A DNA stretch of 64,000 bases from Niastella yeongjuensis (GCF_900110245.1 NZ_FOCZ01000007.1:310001-374000), one strand, 5' to 3'. Counted from the stretch's first letter, positions 52,524 through 62,008 are shown. Numbers and translations are program-made. Notes: generated by a model not told the origin, from the letters alone.

Positions 52524-53519
52524 TTATTGTAACGTCTTTTTGGGTACGCCTTCAAAGGTTATTGCAACCGGTTTAATGAATCCTTTTTCATCAAACTCCA
52601 TTTTATCAATACAGGTTACCCGGTGATTACCGTCGGTTTCGCCAAGAGGCCGGCGGTGATACACAATATACCACTCATTACTGCCCGGAAATTGCAATAC
52701 CGAGTGGTGGCCAGCCCCGGTTGCCACGGCCGCATCCTGTTGTAATACGGTACCAATGCGCTCAAAAGGGCCAAATGGAGAATCCCCTATCGCATACGCC
52801 ACGCGGTAATCAGGACCCGTCCAGCCACCTTCGCTCCACATAAAATAGTATTTGTTGTTGCGGATAAACATAATAGGTCCTTCTACATAACCCTTGGGGG
52901 TGATCTCCCTGAACGTGTTTCCATCTTCGAACGGGACCAGACCGGTAAAATCATTTTTCAGTTTGGTAATGTTGCAATGGCCCCACCCGCCGTAGATCAT
53001 GTAATACTGCCCGTCTTTATCGTGAAATACAAATTGGTCAATGGGTTGTGCTTTGTTCACGATCTTATCGAGCAATGGTTTGCCCAGGTGATCTTTAAAC
53101 GGGCCTTCCGGTTTATTGGCAACTGCCACGCCAATGCCACCGGGTTGCTGTTCGTTTTGAATGTCATTGGCAGCAAAAAACAAAAAGTATTTACCATCCT
53201 TGTGTACAATAGCTGGTGCCCACATGGCCCGTTTAGCCCATTTGATGGCGGCGGTGTCGACAATGTGCGCGTGTTTGGTCCAGTTCACCAGGTCTTTTGA
53301 AGAGAAAGCATCTAAAAACACCTGTTGATTATAAGGGGCCGAATACGTAGGATAGATCCAGTATTGTTTGTTAAAAATAGCGCCTTCGGGGTCAGCATAC
53401 CAGCCGGGAAAAACCGGATTGCCGGAAGTTTTTTTGCTGGCAGCTTGCTGGGCACTTCCTGTTAACCAACTGCAGGCAATGAAAACATATAATAAAGTGG
53501 GAACTGATAGTTTTCTCAT
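52524..53519 (-). CDS. Exported GH43-family glycoside hydrolase
   Basis: 331 residues with signal peptide (LLYVFIACSWLTGSAQQ). Five-bladed propeller motifs of GH43: NPVFPGWYADPEGAIF (general base Asp43), MWAPAIVHKDGKYFLFFAAND, and GYVEGPIMFIRNNKYYFMWSEGGW with the general acid Glu. GH43 enzymes remove arabinofuranose or xylose from plant polymers. The single-domain length fits an arabinanase/beta-xylosidase type. It is convergent with the small lipoprotein gene (8 bp between stops) and not linked to a SusCD pair here. Confidence 0.85.
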   Translation of the reverse strand: MRKLSVPTLLYVFIACSWLTGSAQQAASKKTSGNPVFPGWYADPEGAIFNKQYWIYPTYSAPYNQQVFLDAFSSKDLVNWTKHAHIVDTAAIKWAKRAMWAPAIVHKDGKYFLFFAANDIQNEQQPGGIGVAVANKPEGPFKDHLGKPLLDKIVNKAQPIDQFVFHDKDGQYYMIYGGWGHCNITKLKNDFTGLVPFEDGNTFREITPKGYVEGPIMFIRNNKYYFMWSEGGWTGPDYRVAYAIGDSPFGPFERIGTVLQQDAAVATGAGHHSVLQFPGSNEWYIVYHRRPLGETDGNHRVTCIDKMEFDEKGFIKPVAITFEGVPKKTLQ

Positions 53520-53599
53520 GTTCTTTGATAGTTAAAATGAAGTTACTGCAAAAATCATTTTGCAATGAGAGGCATATTCATTTTTAAAATCATGCAAAC

Positions 53600-53613
53600 C
53601 TGACGAAAGTCAG
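53600..53613. promoter_or_regulatory. CTGAC-GAAA-GTCAG palindrome upstream of the RIC gene
   Basis: A 14-bp perfect palindrome (CTGAC, 4 bp, GTCAG) 50 bp before the RIC start. The spacing matches Crp/Fnr-family sites such as TTGAC-N4-GTCAA used by NO- or oxygen-responsive regulators. Single-site evidence. Confidence 0.4.
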
Positions 53614-53663
53614 CTGCCAGGCAAAAGCTAAATTATATTTTGCATTGACAACAGATTTGGAAA

Positions 53664-54410
53664 ATGAATACAGTACGGAAAATAGATCCGCTTTCGTCCG
53701 TTTCGGAGATCGTAAACAACGATTACCGCACTGCCGAGGTGTTTCGGAAACATGGCATAGAATACTGCTGCGCCGGCAAATGGCCTTTACAAATGATCAT
53801 TGAATCAAAAGACCTGAACGCTGCCGAAGTAATAAAAGAACTGGAGTTGTCAATACATCCCATTGGCATACCACGCAGCCTGCCTTTTGAAGAATGGGAC
53901 ATTGATTTTCTCATCGATTACATTGTCAATATTCACCACGCCTACCTGAAAAAGGCATTGCCCGATACCAGGGAGCAATTGGAAAAGTTTACGGAGGGCC
54001 ATCATAAAAAATACCCGGCGCTTACTGAACTGGCGCTGGTATTTAAAAGCCTCACGCTTGAAATGCTGCCTCATTTACAACAGGAGGAAGAAATAATATT
54101 CCCTTATATTAAGCAAATAGCGCATGCTTATGAAACCAGGGAGACGTATGCAAGCCTGCTGGTTCGAACGTTGCGAAAACCGGTTGAAAATGTGATGAAT
54201 CATGAGCATGAGTCGGTCAATAAAATACTCGCCCAAATGCGGCAACTCACCAACAGATATACCGCGCCTGCAAATTCCTGCGTCAATCACCGGGTAACCT
54301 TTTCAAAACTGCTCGAAATAGATACCGACCTGGCGCAACACATGCATCTGGAGAATGGCATTCTTTTTCCCCGGTCAATTGAAATGGAAAAAAAGCTCCT
54401 TTTTTTGTAA
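53664..54410 (+). CDS. ric: Iron-sulfur cluster repair di-iron protein (RIC/ScdA/YtfE)
   Basis: 248 residues. The N-terminal ScdA_N (DUF542) domain contains the Cys pair GIEYCCAGK (Cys35, Cys36). The C-terminal hemerythrin-like domain has the spaced His/Glu ligands IHHAYLKKALP, FTEGHHKKYP, HLQQEEEIIFPYI, NHEHESV, and DLAQHMHLENGILFPR. These proteins repair Fe-S clusters damaged by nitric oxide or peroxide, using a di-iron centre. It forms an operon with the PAS kinase 10 bp downstream and lies next to the cbb3 oxidase cluster, consistent with a low-oxygen/NO stress module. Confidence 0.92.
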   Translation: MNTVRKIDPLSSVSEIVNNDYRTAEVFRKHGIEYCCAGKWPLQMIIESKDLNAAEVIKELELSIHPIGIPRSLPFEEWDIDFLIDYIVNIHHAYLKKALPDTREQLEKFTEGHHKKYPALTELALVFKSLTLEMLPHLQQEEEIIFPYIKQIAHAYETRETYASLLVRTLRKPVENVMNHEHESVNKILAQMRQLTNRYTAPANSCVNHRVTFSKLLEIDTDLAQHMHLENGILFPRSIEMEKKLLFL

Positions 54411-54420
54411 GTTCGCTCCT

Positions 54421-55665
54421 ATGAATAATATAGATGCCACCCATCTGTCGGCCTTGTTTGTACATGCTACGGAAGGCATTGTGCTTACCAACGGTGAAGG
54501 GACCATTGTGTTGATGAACCCCGCCGCACAGCGGACTTTTGGTTATAACGAAACCGAGTTGACCGGCAAACATGTGGAAGTGCTGATCCCCAGCCGTTTT
54601 GGCAAACAGCACTCCCAATTGCGGGAAGGCTTTTATCACCATCCGCAACACCGGGTAATGGGGCATGGCCGTGACCTGTATGGAAAACGTAAGGATGGAT
54701 CGGAGATCCCGGTAGAAGTGAGCCTTAGTTTTTACAAACGGGATGAAGAGCTTTTTGTAATTGCCTTTATTGTAGATATCACCCACCGGAAAAAAATAGA
54801 AGAGAACATTTTGTTGCAGCAAAAACAGCTGGAGCAAATGACCAGTGATATGCGAAAGCTGAATGCGGAACTGGAAAGTAAAGTAGAGGAAAGGACTATG
54901 ATCCTGAAGGAAGCCCTGCAGGAACTGGAGAAGTCACAGAAAAGCTTAAGCGAGGCGCTGGATAAAGAAAAAGAGCTGAGTGAAATAAAATCTCGGTTCG
55001 TGTCTATGGCTTCGCATGAATTCCGTACGCCACTCAGTACGGTATTGTCCTCAGCCGCGCTGGCTTCCAAATACAATCAACCGGAAGACCAGGATAAACG
55101 CCTGCGGCATATCAATATCATCAAAGACTCTGTTAAACACCTGAACGACCTGCTGGAAGATTTTCTGTCACTGGGTAAACTGGAGGAAGGAAAAGTACAT
55201 ATAAAAACCGAACAATTTGAAGTAAACCCTTTCCTGCAGGAAGTGATAGAAGAAATAAAAGCCATCAACCGCAAAGAACAACAGATTCACCTAACCTGCC
55301 ACGGTGACGGTTCGTTTATAACCGATAAGAAATTATTGAGGAACATTCTGATAAACCTGTTAGGCAATGCTATTAAGTTTTCGCCGGAAAACGCCAATGT
55401 ATGGGTGAATGTTGAATTACACGACCATAAACTGGTGTTATCGGTAAGAGATGAAGGCATTGGCATTTCGGAAGAAGACCAGCAACACATGTTTACCAGT
55501 TTCTTCAGAGGACGGAACGCGATCAATATCCAGGGAACCGGTTTGGGATTACATATAGTAAACCGGTATGTGGGTTTGTTACAGGGAAATATTCATCTGG
55601 AAAGTGCGCTGAACAAAGGCACTACCGTTACGATGGAACTGCCCGAACTGAAAGTAGATCAATGA
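54421..55665 (+). CDS. FixL-like PAS-domain hybrid-less sensor histidine kinase
   Basis: 414 residues from ATG 54421. One PAS domain (about 8-120) with FixL-type phrases MNPAAQRTFGYNETELTGKHVEVLIPSRFGKQHSQL and GHGRDLYGKRKDGSEIPVEVSLS; a coiled coil (125-190); HisKA with His199 (MASHEFRTPLS); HATPase with NLLGNAIKFSPENANV, DEGIGISEEDQQHMFTSFFRG and GTGLGLHIV. No transmembrane helix, so it is cytosolic. The His-bearing PAS segment (HPQHRVMGHGRD) could bind haem or flavin, but this is not certain. No response regulator is adjacent. It overlaps the convergent TauE/SafE gene by 7 bp at the stops. Confidence 0.88.
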   Translation: MNNIDATHLSALFVHATEGIVLTNGEGTIVLMNPAAQRTFGYNETELTGKHVEVLIPSRFGKQHSQLREGFYHHPQHRVMGHGRDLYGKRKDGSEIPVEVSLSFYKRDEELFVIAFIVDITHRKKIEENILLQQKQLEQMTSDMRKLNAELESKVEERTMILKEALQELEKSQKSLSEALDKEKELSEIKSRFVSMASHEFRTPLSTVLSSAALASKYNQPEDQDKRLRHINIIKDSVKHLNDLLEDFLSLGKLEEGKVHIKTEQFEVNPFLQEVIEEIKAINRKEQQIHLTCHGDGSFITDKKLLRNILINLLGNAIKFSPENANVWVNVELHDHKLVLSVRDEGIGISEEDQQHMFTSFFRGRNAINIQGTGLGLHIVNRYVGLLQGNIHLESALNKGTTVTMELPELKVDQ

Positions 55666-56363
55666 CAGGAGATCACCTGACCCGGAACATCTGCAATAAC
55701 CGGACTGATAAATGGAATACCCAGGTTAAGTCCACGCAATATTAAGATCACCGCCATGGCCGCCACTACATAGGGCATGGCGGTTTTCATTTGTTGCCGT
55801 ACCGGCATGTTAATTCGCAGACCAAATACACCCAGGGCCAGCATGGCAGGCAAAGTGCCCACGCCAAAAAGGAACATGAACAATACACTGTGTAATACCG
55901 TATTGGCCGTTAATGCGCCGGCAATGGCGAGGTACACCATACCGCAGGGTAATAACCCGTTGGCCATCCCCAACATAAAATAACCTGATATTTTATTTGA
56001 TTTCAAAAAACGGTACATAAGCTGTTGTACGCGGAGATGAATGGATTGTATCCATTTGGGCTGAACGGATGCTTGTTTGTAAAAATAGTTGACGGCCATT
56101 ACCAGCATTACTATTCCTATTACAATAGTAAACCTCCGCTGAAAACCGGCCAGGTAAATTCTCCGCCCGGCCAGTCCCAGCAAGGCACCTATCAGCACAT
56201 AGGTGATTACTCTACCGGAGTTATATAAAACAATGGCTAGTATCTGCAATCCTTTGCTCAGGTGACGAACAGGCAATGCCAGCATCAGCGGCCCGCACAT
56301 GCCTATGCAGTGCAAACTGCTTATACAACCCAGCAAAAAACCTGCTACTACGATCGACCACAT
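55659..56363 (-). CDS. TauE/SafE-type membrane protein of the cbb3 cluster
   Basis: 234 residues from ATG 56363; upstream in-frame codons overlap fixH and are rejected. Six or so hydrophobic helices, with the N-terminal motif GFLLGCISSLHCIGMCGPLMLALP typical of the sulfite-exporter-like/CcoH2-associated proteins that end cbb3 operons in Bacteroidota. The CxxxxHCxxMCGP arrangement suggests copper handling for oxidase assembly more than sulfite export. It is last gene of the oxidase operon, starting 5 bp after fixH. Confidence 0.8.
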   Translation of the reverse strand: MWSIVVAGFLLGCISSLHCIGMCGPLMLALPVRHLSKGLQILAIVLYNSGRVITYVLIGALLGLAGRRIYLAGFQRRFTIVIGIVMLVMAVNYFYKQASVQPKWIQSIHLRVQQLMYRFLKSNKISGYFMLGMANGLLPCGMVYLAIAGALTANTVLHSVLFMFLFGVGTLPAMLALGVFGLRINMPVRQQMKTAMPYVVAAMAVILILRGLNLGIPFISPVIADVPGQVISCH

Positions 56364-56368
56364 AAAAC

Positions 56369-56812
56369 TTACTGTATGGTTACAAATTCTTCTGAATAAT
56401 ATTGCTGTCCGTTGCTTTCCCACCTGATCTTTACCGTATAGTTGCCGGGCAGGAATAAACCGCTGTTGATTGTCTGCACCCCTTCGGCATCAGGATTCAA
56501 TGTTATATTCCTGTCGCGTTTGGCGTCAGCGGCATAATAGAACCAGGCAGTGCCTTTCACCGTGGTATGCTTCATTTCGGCTGGTAAATGCAACACCAGC
56601 TCATTACCGGTTTGTGAAATGCTTATCTTATTGCCCAGCTGGTTGGCCCTGGTGGTACCATCGATCACCTGCTGGTACGATAATTCCTCTTTGTAATATT
56701 CCTTTGAAACCAAATCGTAATTGGTATGTATACAGCGGTATACCAGGTACGACATCATGCCTACAAAGATCAGGAATACGCCTATCAGTTTATGTCCCCA
56801 ATTGAGTATCAT
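56369..56812 (-). CDS. fixH: FixH/CcoH-family cbb3 oxidase assembly protein
   Basis: 147 residues. One N-terminal transmembrane helix (HKLIGVFLIFVGMMSYLVYRCI) followed by the conserved LVSKEYYKEELSYQQVIDGTTRANQL segment and a periplasmic beta-domain ending YYSEEFVTI. The family stabilises early assembly intermediates of cbb3 oxidase and cooperates with the copper pump CcoI. Located 17 bp after ccoG. Confidence 0.88.
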   Translation of the reverse strand: MILNWGHKLIGVFLIFVGMMSYLVYRCIHTNYDLVSKEYYKEELSYQQVIDGTTRANQLGNKISISQTGNELVLHLPAEMKHTTVKGTAWFYYAADAKRDRNITLNPDAEGVQTINSGLFLPGNYTVKIRWESNGQQYYSEEFVTIQ

Positions 56813-56829
56813 AATAATTTGTTTTAAGG

Positions 56830-58257
56830 TTACTCGCTTACCGGTCCCAGGAAATTAGTGGCTATAGCATCTACTTTCTCATTGCCATTATAAAGTGCTA
56901 TCTTAATGGGCTGTTTGCGGGCGTGAATGCTTTTGGCAGGCAGCACCACAAAGAAAGTACCTGAACCCTGTCCTTCTTCTTTTACTGAAATGGCATTGTG
57001 TTCGCCGATGATCTCTATGCGGCCATCGATGCCTTCCAGTTTCAGTTGTAAAGGAACCTTGTAAATAGTTTTATTGGCCACCTTTATATTGTACAGGTTC
57101 GATACACTATCGGTGCCCCGTTGCTGGTACAACATACCGGGTGTGCGCATGACGGTAGCATCTATTTCCTTGCGGGTAGACAGTAATATTCCCAGAACTA
57201 CCAGCAGGCCTGTCAGCAAAACGGTATACAGTTTCATGCGACCGGTATAGCGCAATGGCTCGCGGTTCCCGATGCCATTTTCCGAAGCATACCTGATGAG
57301 CCCCAGGGGCTGATTGATCTTATCCATGATGGCATTGCAGGCATCTATACAGGCCGTGCAGCCTACGCACTCCAACTGGGTGCCGTTCCGGATATCGATA
57401 CCGGTAGGGCACACTTTCACGCACTGAAAACAATCGATGCAATCGCCCAGCTCACGGGTAACCTTTTTATTATATTTACCTCTGGGTTCACCGCGTTTGT
57501 GGTCATAAGCAACGATCATGGAGTTGCGGTCCATCAAAACACCCTGCAGGCGGCCATAAGGACAAACAACCGTACAAGCCTGCTCGCGGAAAAAGGCATA
57601 AACGGCATAAAAGATGCCTGAGAAAATAAGAATGGCGAATAAACCGCCGATGTGTTGTGAAACCGGTTCGGTAATTATCTTTCCCAATTCTTTTATACTG
57701 ATAATATAAGACAGGAAGAAATTCGCAATGATAAACGCACTCACGAAAAACACGGTGTGTTTACTGACTTTCTTCATTATCTTTTTGCCTGTCCAGGGTG
57801 CCTGTGCCAGTAGCTTTTGTTCGGCTGCATTGCCTTCGATGGCGTATTCAATTTTTCGGAAGAACATTTCCATGAAGATGGTCTGCGGGCAAACCCAGCC
57901 GCAAAACAACCGGCCAAAGGCAGCGGTGAACAATACCACAAACACAATAAACGTAACCATGGCCAACCCAAAGATGAAGAAATCCTGTGGCCAGAACACT
58001 TTGCCAAAAATGATAAAGTGCGCCTGCGTTACATCAAAAAGGAACAGGGGCCGGCCATGTACATATACAAATGGTAACGCAAAGAAGAGGATAAAAAAGC
58101 CCCGGCTTATCCAGGTACGTAAGGAATATAATTTGCCTTTGGGCTTTTGTGCATACACCCAGTTCCGTTTACCGGATGCATCTACGGTTGCGATGCGGTC
58201 GCGGAACGATTCGTTCTCTGCTATGTCTGCGGGTGGTGTTTTAGATTCAGTTTCCAC
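56830..58257 (-). CDS. ccoG: CcoG/FixG polyferredoxin
   Basis: 475 residues. Four or five transmembrane helices, membrane-linked CGWVCPQTIFMEMFFR and CTVVCPYGRLQGVLMDRN motifs, two 4Fe-4S clusters (CIDCFQCVKVCPTGID and CVGCTACIDACNAIMDK) and a C-terminal periplasmic Ig-like domain. CcoG reduces Cu(II) to Cu(I) during cbb3 oxidase assembly. Start 58257 is 3 bp from the ccoP stop, consistent with a tight operon. Confidence 0.92.
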   Translation of the reverse strand: METESKTPPADIAENESFRDRIATVDASGKRNWVYAQKPKGKLYSLRTWISRGFFILFFALPFVYVHGRPLFLFDVTQAHFIIFGKVFWPQDFFIFGLAMVTFIVFVVLFTAAFGRLFCGWVCPQTIFMEMFFRKIEYAIEGNAAEQKLLAQAPWTGKKIMKKVSKHTVFFVSAFIIANFFLSYIISIKELGKIITEPVSQHIGGLFAILIFSGIFYAVYAFFREQACTVVCPYGRLQGVLMDRNSMIVAYDHKRGEPRGKYNKKVTRELGDCIDCFQCVKVCPTGIDIRNGTQLECVGCTACIDACNAIMDKINQPLGLIRYASENGIGNREPLRYTGRMKLYTVLLTGLLVVLGILLSTRKEIDATVMRTPGMLYQQRGTDSVSNLYNIKVANKTIYKVPLQLKLEGIDGRIEIIGEHNAISVKEEGQGSGTFFVVLPAKSIHARKQPIKIALYNGNEKVDAIATNFLGPVSE

Positions 58258-58260
58258 TAC

Positions 58261-59421
58261 TTAGTTTTTAGTGACTTCAGTTGCTTTATTGACTGGCGAG
58301 TCTGTATTACTGCCTTCTTCCTTGTACAATTCACCCTGTTGAGGTTTTGGATTGGGCGGATTGCTGCCATGGATGGATTTGATATAACTGGCTACCTGGG
58401 CCATTTGCATGGGCGACAGATCGTCTTTCCAGCTGCGCATCCCTTTCTCGGGCCAGCCATATTTAATGGTTTTGAAAACATCTTTAATATTGCCGCCGTG
58501 CAGCCAGTAATCATCTGTTAAATTCGGTCCTACCACACCCTCGCCGGCTTTACCATGACAGGCCGCGCAGTTCTGGGTAAATACTTTTTGTCCGCCCTCG
58601 ATGTCTGCAGCTGCCGTCAACACCTTTATGGTATTCTCATCCACGTTATTGGCCGATTTCTTCAGGTACAGTGCTTTTTGCGCTTCGGCCTCGTTCATGG
58701 CTATCTGAAATTCTTCCGTACTTGATGGCGCAGAATGGGAAATATGGAAACGATAGAAGTAAATGACGGCAAACAGAATGGAAACATAAAACCCATACAG
58801 CCACCAGGGTGGTAAGCGGTTATCCAGCTCACGAATGCCGTCATAATCGTGACCTGTATCGATCTGTGCTTCCTGTTCAAGCGGTTGAAATTTGTTCATT
58901 TTATGCCATACACTGATGCTGCGATTCAATTTAAATTCGGTAGCACTGGCAGTTCCCTCTTTCAATTTTGTTTTACCAATGAAAACACGCAACTGGTACA
59001 ACAACACAAATACCACCAGCAATTCTATGGCAATAACCCCCACCATAAAATAAAATGTAGTTGGCGACAAGCCACCATAAGAAGGGGCAGTTTGCACGGC
59101 AGCTGCGGCGGGTGCTGCATCCTGGGCAAAGGAAGGCGCTGCCATCAGCAACAAAACAATAATGGAGAGTGCCTTCAGGGTATTGCCGGCGTCTGTTTGT
59201 TGCTCAGCTTCTTTTTGTTTATTATAATAATAACTGGCGGCTCCTATTACCACATTGGCCAGTAATCCAATAGCCAGTAACAGAACAGCCATTATAATTA
59301 TCATTGTTACTACAAACGGATCATAAATGGAAGATTCTACAGTGGGATGACCGCCTCCATCCGCCATCACGAATGGCGCTGTCAATAAAAAGGCGGCCAG
59401 TGCAGCAACTGCTTTACGCAT
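58261..59421 (-). CDS. ccoP: cbb3 cytochrome oxidase subunit III (CcoP)
   Basis: 386 residues. An N-terminal signal-like segment and two further hydrophobic helices precede the CcoP membrane helix (WLYGFYVSILFAVIYFYRFHI) and one cytochrome c domain with CAACH (FTQNCAACHGKAGEGVVGPNLTDDYWLHGG). Only one haem c site is visible; proteobacterial CcoP has two. An Ala/Pro-rich segment near residue 100 suggests that CcoP is fused to extra N-terminal helices, as often seen in Bacteroidota. It passes electrons from soluble cytochrome c to the CcoO haem. Confidence 0.9.
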   Translation of the reverse strand: MRKAVAALAAFLLTAPFVMADGGGHPTVESSIYDPFVVTMIIIMAVLLLAIGLLANVVIGAASYYYNKQKEAEQQTDAGNTLKALSIIVLLLMAAPSFAQDAAPAAAAVQTAPSYGGLSPTTFYFMVGVIAIELLVVFVLLYQLRVFIGKTKLKEGTASATEFKLNRSISVWHKMNKFQPLEQEAQIDTGHDYDGIRELDNRLPPWWLYGFYVSILFAVIYFYRFHISHSAPSSTEEFQIAMNEAEAQKALYLKKSANNVDENTIKVLTAAADIEGGQKVFTQNCAACHGKAGEGVVGPNLTDDYWLHGGNIKDVFKTIKYGWPEKGMRSWKDDLSPMQMAQVASYIKSIHGSNPPNPKPQQGELYKEEGSNTDSPVNKATEVTKN

Positions 59422-59443
59422 ACAATACTATGTTTTAAGGTGG

Positions 59444-59602
59444 TTAGTCTAAAGGAATACGGCTGATGTCATAGATCAATTTCTTATCGCTCTTAAGTAC
59501 CCATATCAACATTACCAGAAAGAAAAGACCGAAGATGATAAACGAGATCAGTGGGTATATGCTTACACCGGTTATCTTTTCCAAATAGTGGATGAACTTC
59601 AT
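59444..59602 (-). CDS. ccoQ: Small cbb3 oxidase subunit IV (CcoQ)
   Basis: 52 residues, starting at ATG 59602: MKFIHYLEKITGVSIYPLIS, then a single transmembrane helix (FIIFGLFFLVMLIWVL) and a short charged tail (KSDKKLIYDISRIPLD). Position between ccoNO and ccoP, length and topology match CcoQ, which stabilises the complex. It starts 4 bp after the ccoNO stop. Confidence 0.85.
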   Translation of the reverse strand: MKFIHYLEKITGVSIYPLISFIIFGLFFLVMLIWVLKSDKKLIYDISRIPLD

Positions 59603-59606
59603 ATAA

Positions 59607-61736
59607 TTAGTTTTTAGCAGTTTGTTCTTTAGGCATTGCCTTTATGTCTTTTCCCAGGCGTTGCAGGTAAGCGATCACGGCTACGATCTCTGCATCTTTA
59701 GGCGTTTCAATTTTATCCATCTTTAAACTAAGCCGGATGCTGTTGGCCTGGATCATCAGGTCATGGTTTGCCTGTTTATCGTACCCTGCGGGGTATGGTA
59801 CACCCAGGGTTTGCATGGCCCTTATTTTAGCGGGGGTGGAACCGGTATCAATTTTATTATCGAGCAACCAGCTATATGAAGGCATAATAGAACCGGGTGA
59901 CATGATGCGGGGATCCATCATGTGGTTGTAGTGCCAGCTGTCGGGGTATTTACCGCCTTCACGCGCCAGGTCGGGACCGGTTCTTTTTGATCCCCACTGG
60001 AAGGGGTGATCGTATACAAATTCACCGGCTTTGGAATATTCGCCATAACGGGCTACTTCATCGCGGAACGGACGGATCATTTGCGAGTGACAGGTATAAC
60101 AACCTTCCCGCACATATATATCGCGGCCCTGCAGTTCCAGCGGTGTATAAGGTTTTACACTGGCAATGGATGGTACGTTGCTTTTTACCAGGAAGGTGGG
60201 GATCATTTCAATAGCGCCGCCAATGGCTACCACAATCAAACTGAATACCAACAGGGTCATTGGTTTTCTTTCTATCCAGCGGTGCCAGTGTTCGCGGCCA
60301 TGGGATTCTTCTTTATGTAAAGGCGCTGCTTCACAAACTTCATCGGAAATAAAGTATCCTTTGGCAGCGGTTTTAGCCAGGTTATATACCATCAGCAGGG
60401 CGCCCACGAGGTACAAACCGCCCCCAATGCTGCGGGAAACATACATGGGAATAATGTGGGTCACTGTTTCCAGGAACTGGAATTTCAGTTGTCCTTCTTC
60501 GGTAAAGGTCTTCCACATTTGTGCCTGGGCAAAACCGGCCCAGTATAACGGCACAGCATACAGTACAATACCGATGGTGCCCAGCCAGAAGTGATTGGTA
60601 GCTAATTTTTTTGAGTACAGCGGTGTGCCCCACATGCGCGGTACCAGCCAGTACAACATCCCGAAAGCCATAAAACCGTTCCAACCCAAACCGCCAATAT
60701 GCACGTGGGCGATGGTCCAGTCGGTAAAGTGAGAAATGGCATTTACATTTTTCAGCGATAACATGGGGCCTTCAAAAGTGGCCATGCCATAACAGGTAAC
60801 GGCTACTACAAAGAATTTCAATACCGGTTCTTCCCGCACTTTATCCCAGGCTCCGCGTAAGGTAAACAATCCATTGAGCATACCGCCCCAGCTGGGCGCC
60901 AGCAGCATAATGGAAAAAACGGTACCGAGCGACTGTGCCCAATCGGGTAATGCAGTATATAATAAGTGGTGTGGACCGGCCCAGATGTAAATAAAGATCA
61001 ATGCCCAGAAGTGAATGATAGAAAGCCGGTACGAATACACGGGTCTGTTAGCAGCTTTCGGCAGAAAATAATACATCAAACCAAGAATGGGTGTAGTAAG
61101 AAAAAAAGCTACCGCATTGTGCCCATACCACCATTGCACCAGCGCATCCTGAACACCGGCATACCAGCTGTAGCTTTTAAAAAAGGAAACAGGTATTTCA
61201 ACAGAATTGACAATATGCAACAAGGCTACCGTTACCCAGGTGGCTATATAAAACCAGATGGCCACATACAGGTGCCTTTCTCTTCTTTTTATAATGGTGC
61301 CGAACATATTGATGCCGAAGATTACCCAAACCAGGGTAATGGCAACATCGATGGGCCATTCCAGTTCAGCATATTCTTTACCGGTGGTATAACCCAGCAA
61401 CAGGGTAATGGCTGCGGCTACAATAATACCCTGCCAGCCCCAGAAGTGAAGCTTACTTAATTTATCGCTGAACATGCGCGCTTTACAAAGGCGTTGCAGC
61501 GAATAATACACCCCCGTAAAAATACAGTTGCCTACAAATGCAAAAATGATGGCATTGGTGTGAACCGGGCGTACGCGGCCAAAGGTGGTGGGTGCGTAGC
61601 CTAATGCAGCACCGGGTGCGTACAACTGAATAGCGGCATACAAACCGGCCAGCATGCCTACAATGCCCCAGACGGCCGTGGCTACGGCAAACCATTTAAC
61701 GATCTTGTTGTCGTAATAAAACTTTTCAACTTGCAT
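59607..61736 (-). CDS. ccoNO: cbb3 cytochrome oxidase, fused subunits I and II (CcoNO)
   Basis: 709 residues from ATG 61736 (MQVEKFYYDNKIVKWF); a longer in-frame start lies inside ccoS and is rejected. The N-terminal 480 or so residues are CcoN, with twelve helices and the haem/CuB histidines (e.g. RPVHTNAIIFAF, WWYGHNAVAFFLTTP, GPHHLLYT, DWTIAHVHIGGLGWNG). The C-terminal part is CcoO with one membrane helix and haem c site CYTCHSQMIRP. Fusion of N and O is characteristic of Bacteroidota. It reduces oxygen to water at very low oxygen concentrations and pumps protons. Confidence 0.94.
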   Translation of the reverse strand: MQVEKFYYDNKIVKWFAVATAVWGIVGMLAGLYAAIQLYAPGAALGYAPTTFGRVRPVHTNAIIFAFVGNCIFTGVYYSLQRLCKARMFSDKLSKLHFWGWQGIIVAAAITLLLGYTTGKEYAELEWPIDVAITLVWVIFGINMFGTIIKRRERHLYVAIWFYIATWVTVALLHIVNSVEIPVSFFKSYSWYAGVQDALVQWWYGHNAVAFFLTTPILGLMYYFLPKAANRPVYSYRLSIIHFWALIFIYIWAGPHHLLYTALPDWAQSLGTVFSIMLLAPSWGGMLNGLFTLRGAWDKVREEPVLKFFVVAVTCYGMATFEGPMLSLKNVNAISHFTDWTIAHVHIGGLGWNGFMAFGMLYWLVPRMWGTPLYSKKLATNHFWLGTIGIVLYAVPLYWAGFAQAQMWKTFTEEGQLKFQFLETVTHIIPMYVSRSIGGGLYLVGALLMVYNLAKTAAKGYFISDEVCEAAPLHKEESHGREHWHRWIERKPMTLLVFSLIVVAIGGAIEMIPTFLVKSNVPSIASVKPYTPLELQGRDIYVREGCYTCHSQMIRPFRDEVARYGEYSKAGEFVYDHPFQWGSKRTGPDLAREGGKYPDSWHYNHMMDPRIMSPGSIMPSYSWLLDNKIDTGSTPAKIRAMQTLGVPYPAGYDKQANHDLMIQANSIRLSLKMDKIETPKDAEIVAVIAYLQRLGKDIKAMPKEQTAKN

Positions 61737-61749
61737 AGGGATATTCTGT

Positions 61750-61920
61750 TTACTGTTGGTTATTGTTGGTTTGGGTGGTAACCTGGTTATCGAATAAAAT
61801 GCGTTGTGGAGGAGAAAAATCGTCATCCAGCTGGCCAGAGCGTACACTCCAGATAAAAGCAGCCAGGAAAATGGCAGATACGGATATACTTGCAACAAGA
61901 AGGATCACGATGGCGCTCAT
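61750..61920 (-). CDS. ccoS: cbb3 oxidase maturation protein CcoS
   Basis: 56 residues from ATG 61920. One transmembrane helix (MSAIVILLVASISVSAIFLA) followed by the diagnostic FIWSVRSGQLDDDFSPPQRILFD motif. CcoS is needed to load haem and copper into CcoN. Located 13 bp before ccoNO and downstream of the copper ATPase. Confidence 0.9.
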   Translation of the reverse strand: MSAIVILLVASISVSAIFLAAFIWSVRSGQLDDDFSPPQRILFDNQVTTQTNNNQQ

Positions 61921-62008
61921 AACTGTAATAATTAACTTACTGCAAACATATTTTAGGGTATCCACCTGGTTAATGAGCAGCCTCAAAACAAAAGCTGATT
62001 TTAATCAG

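Noticed and set aside
55659-56363. TauE/SafE protein as a sulfite exporter linked to the sulfur locus
   Set aside because: Its place at the end of the cbb3 operon and its Cys/His/Met-rich N-terminus fit oxidase copper handling better; the sulfur locus is 10 kb away.
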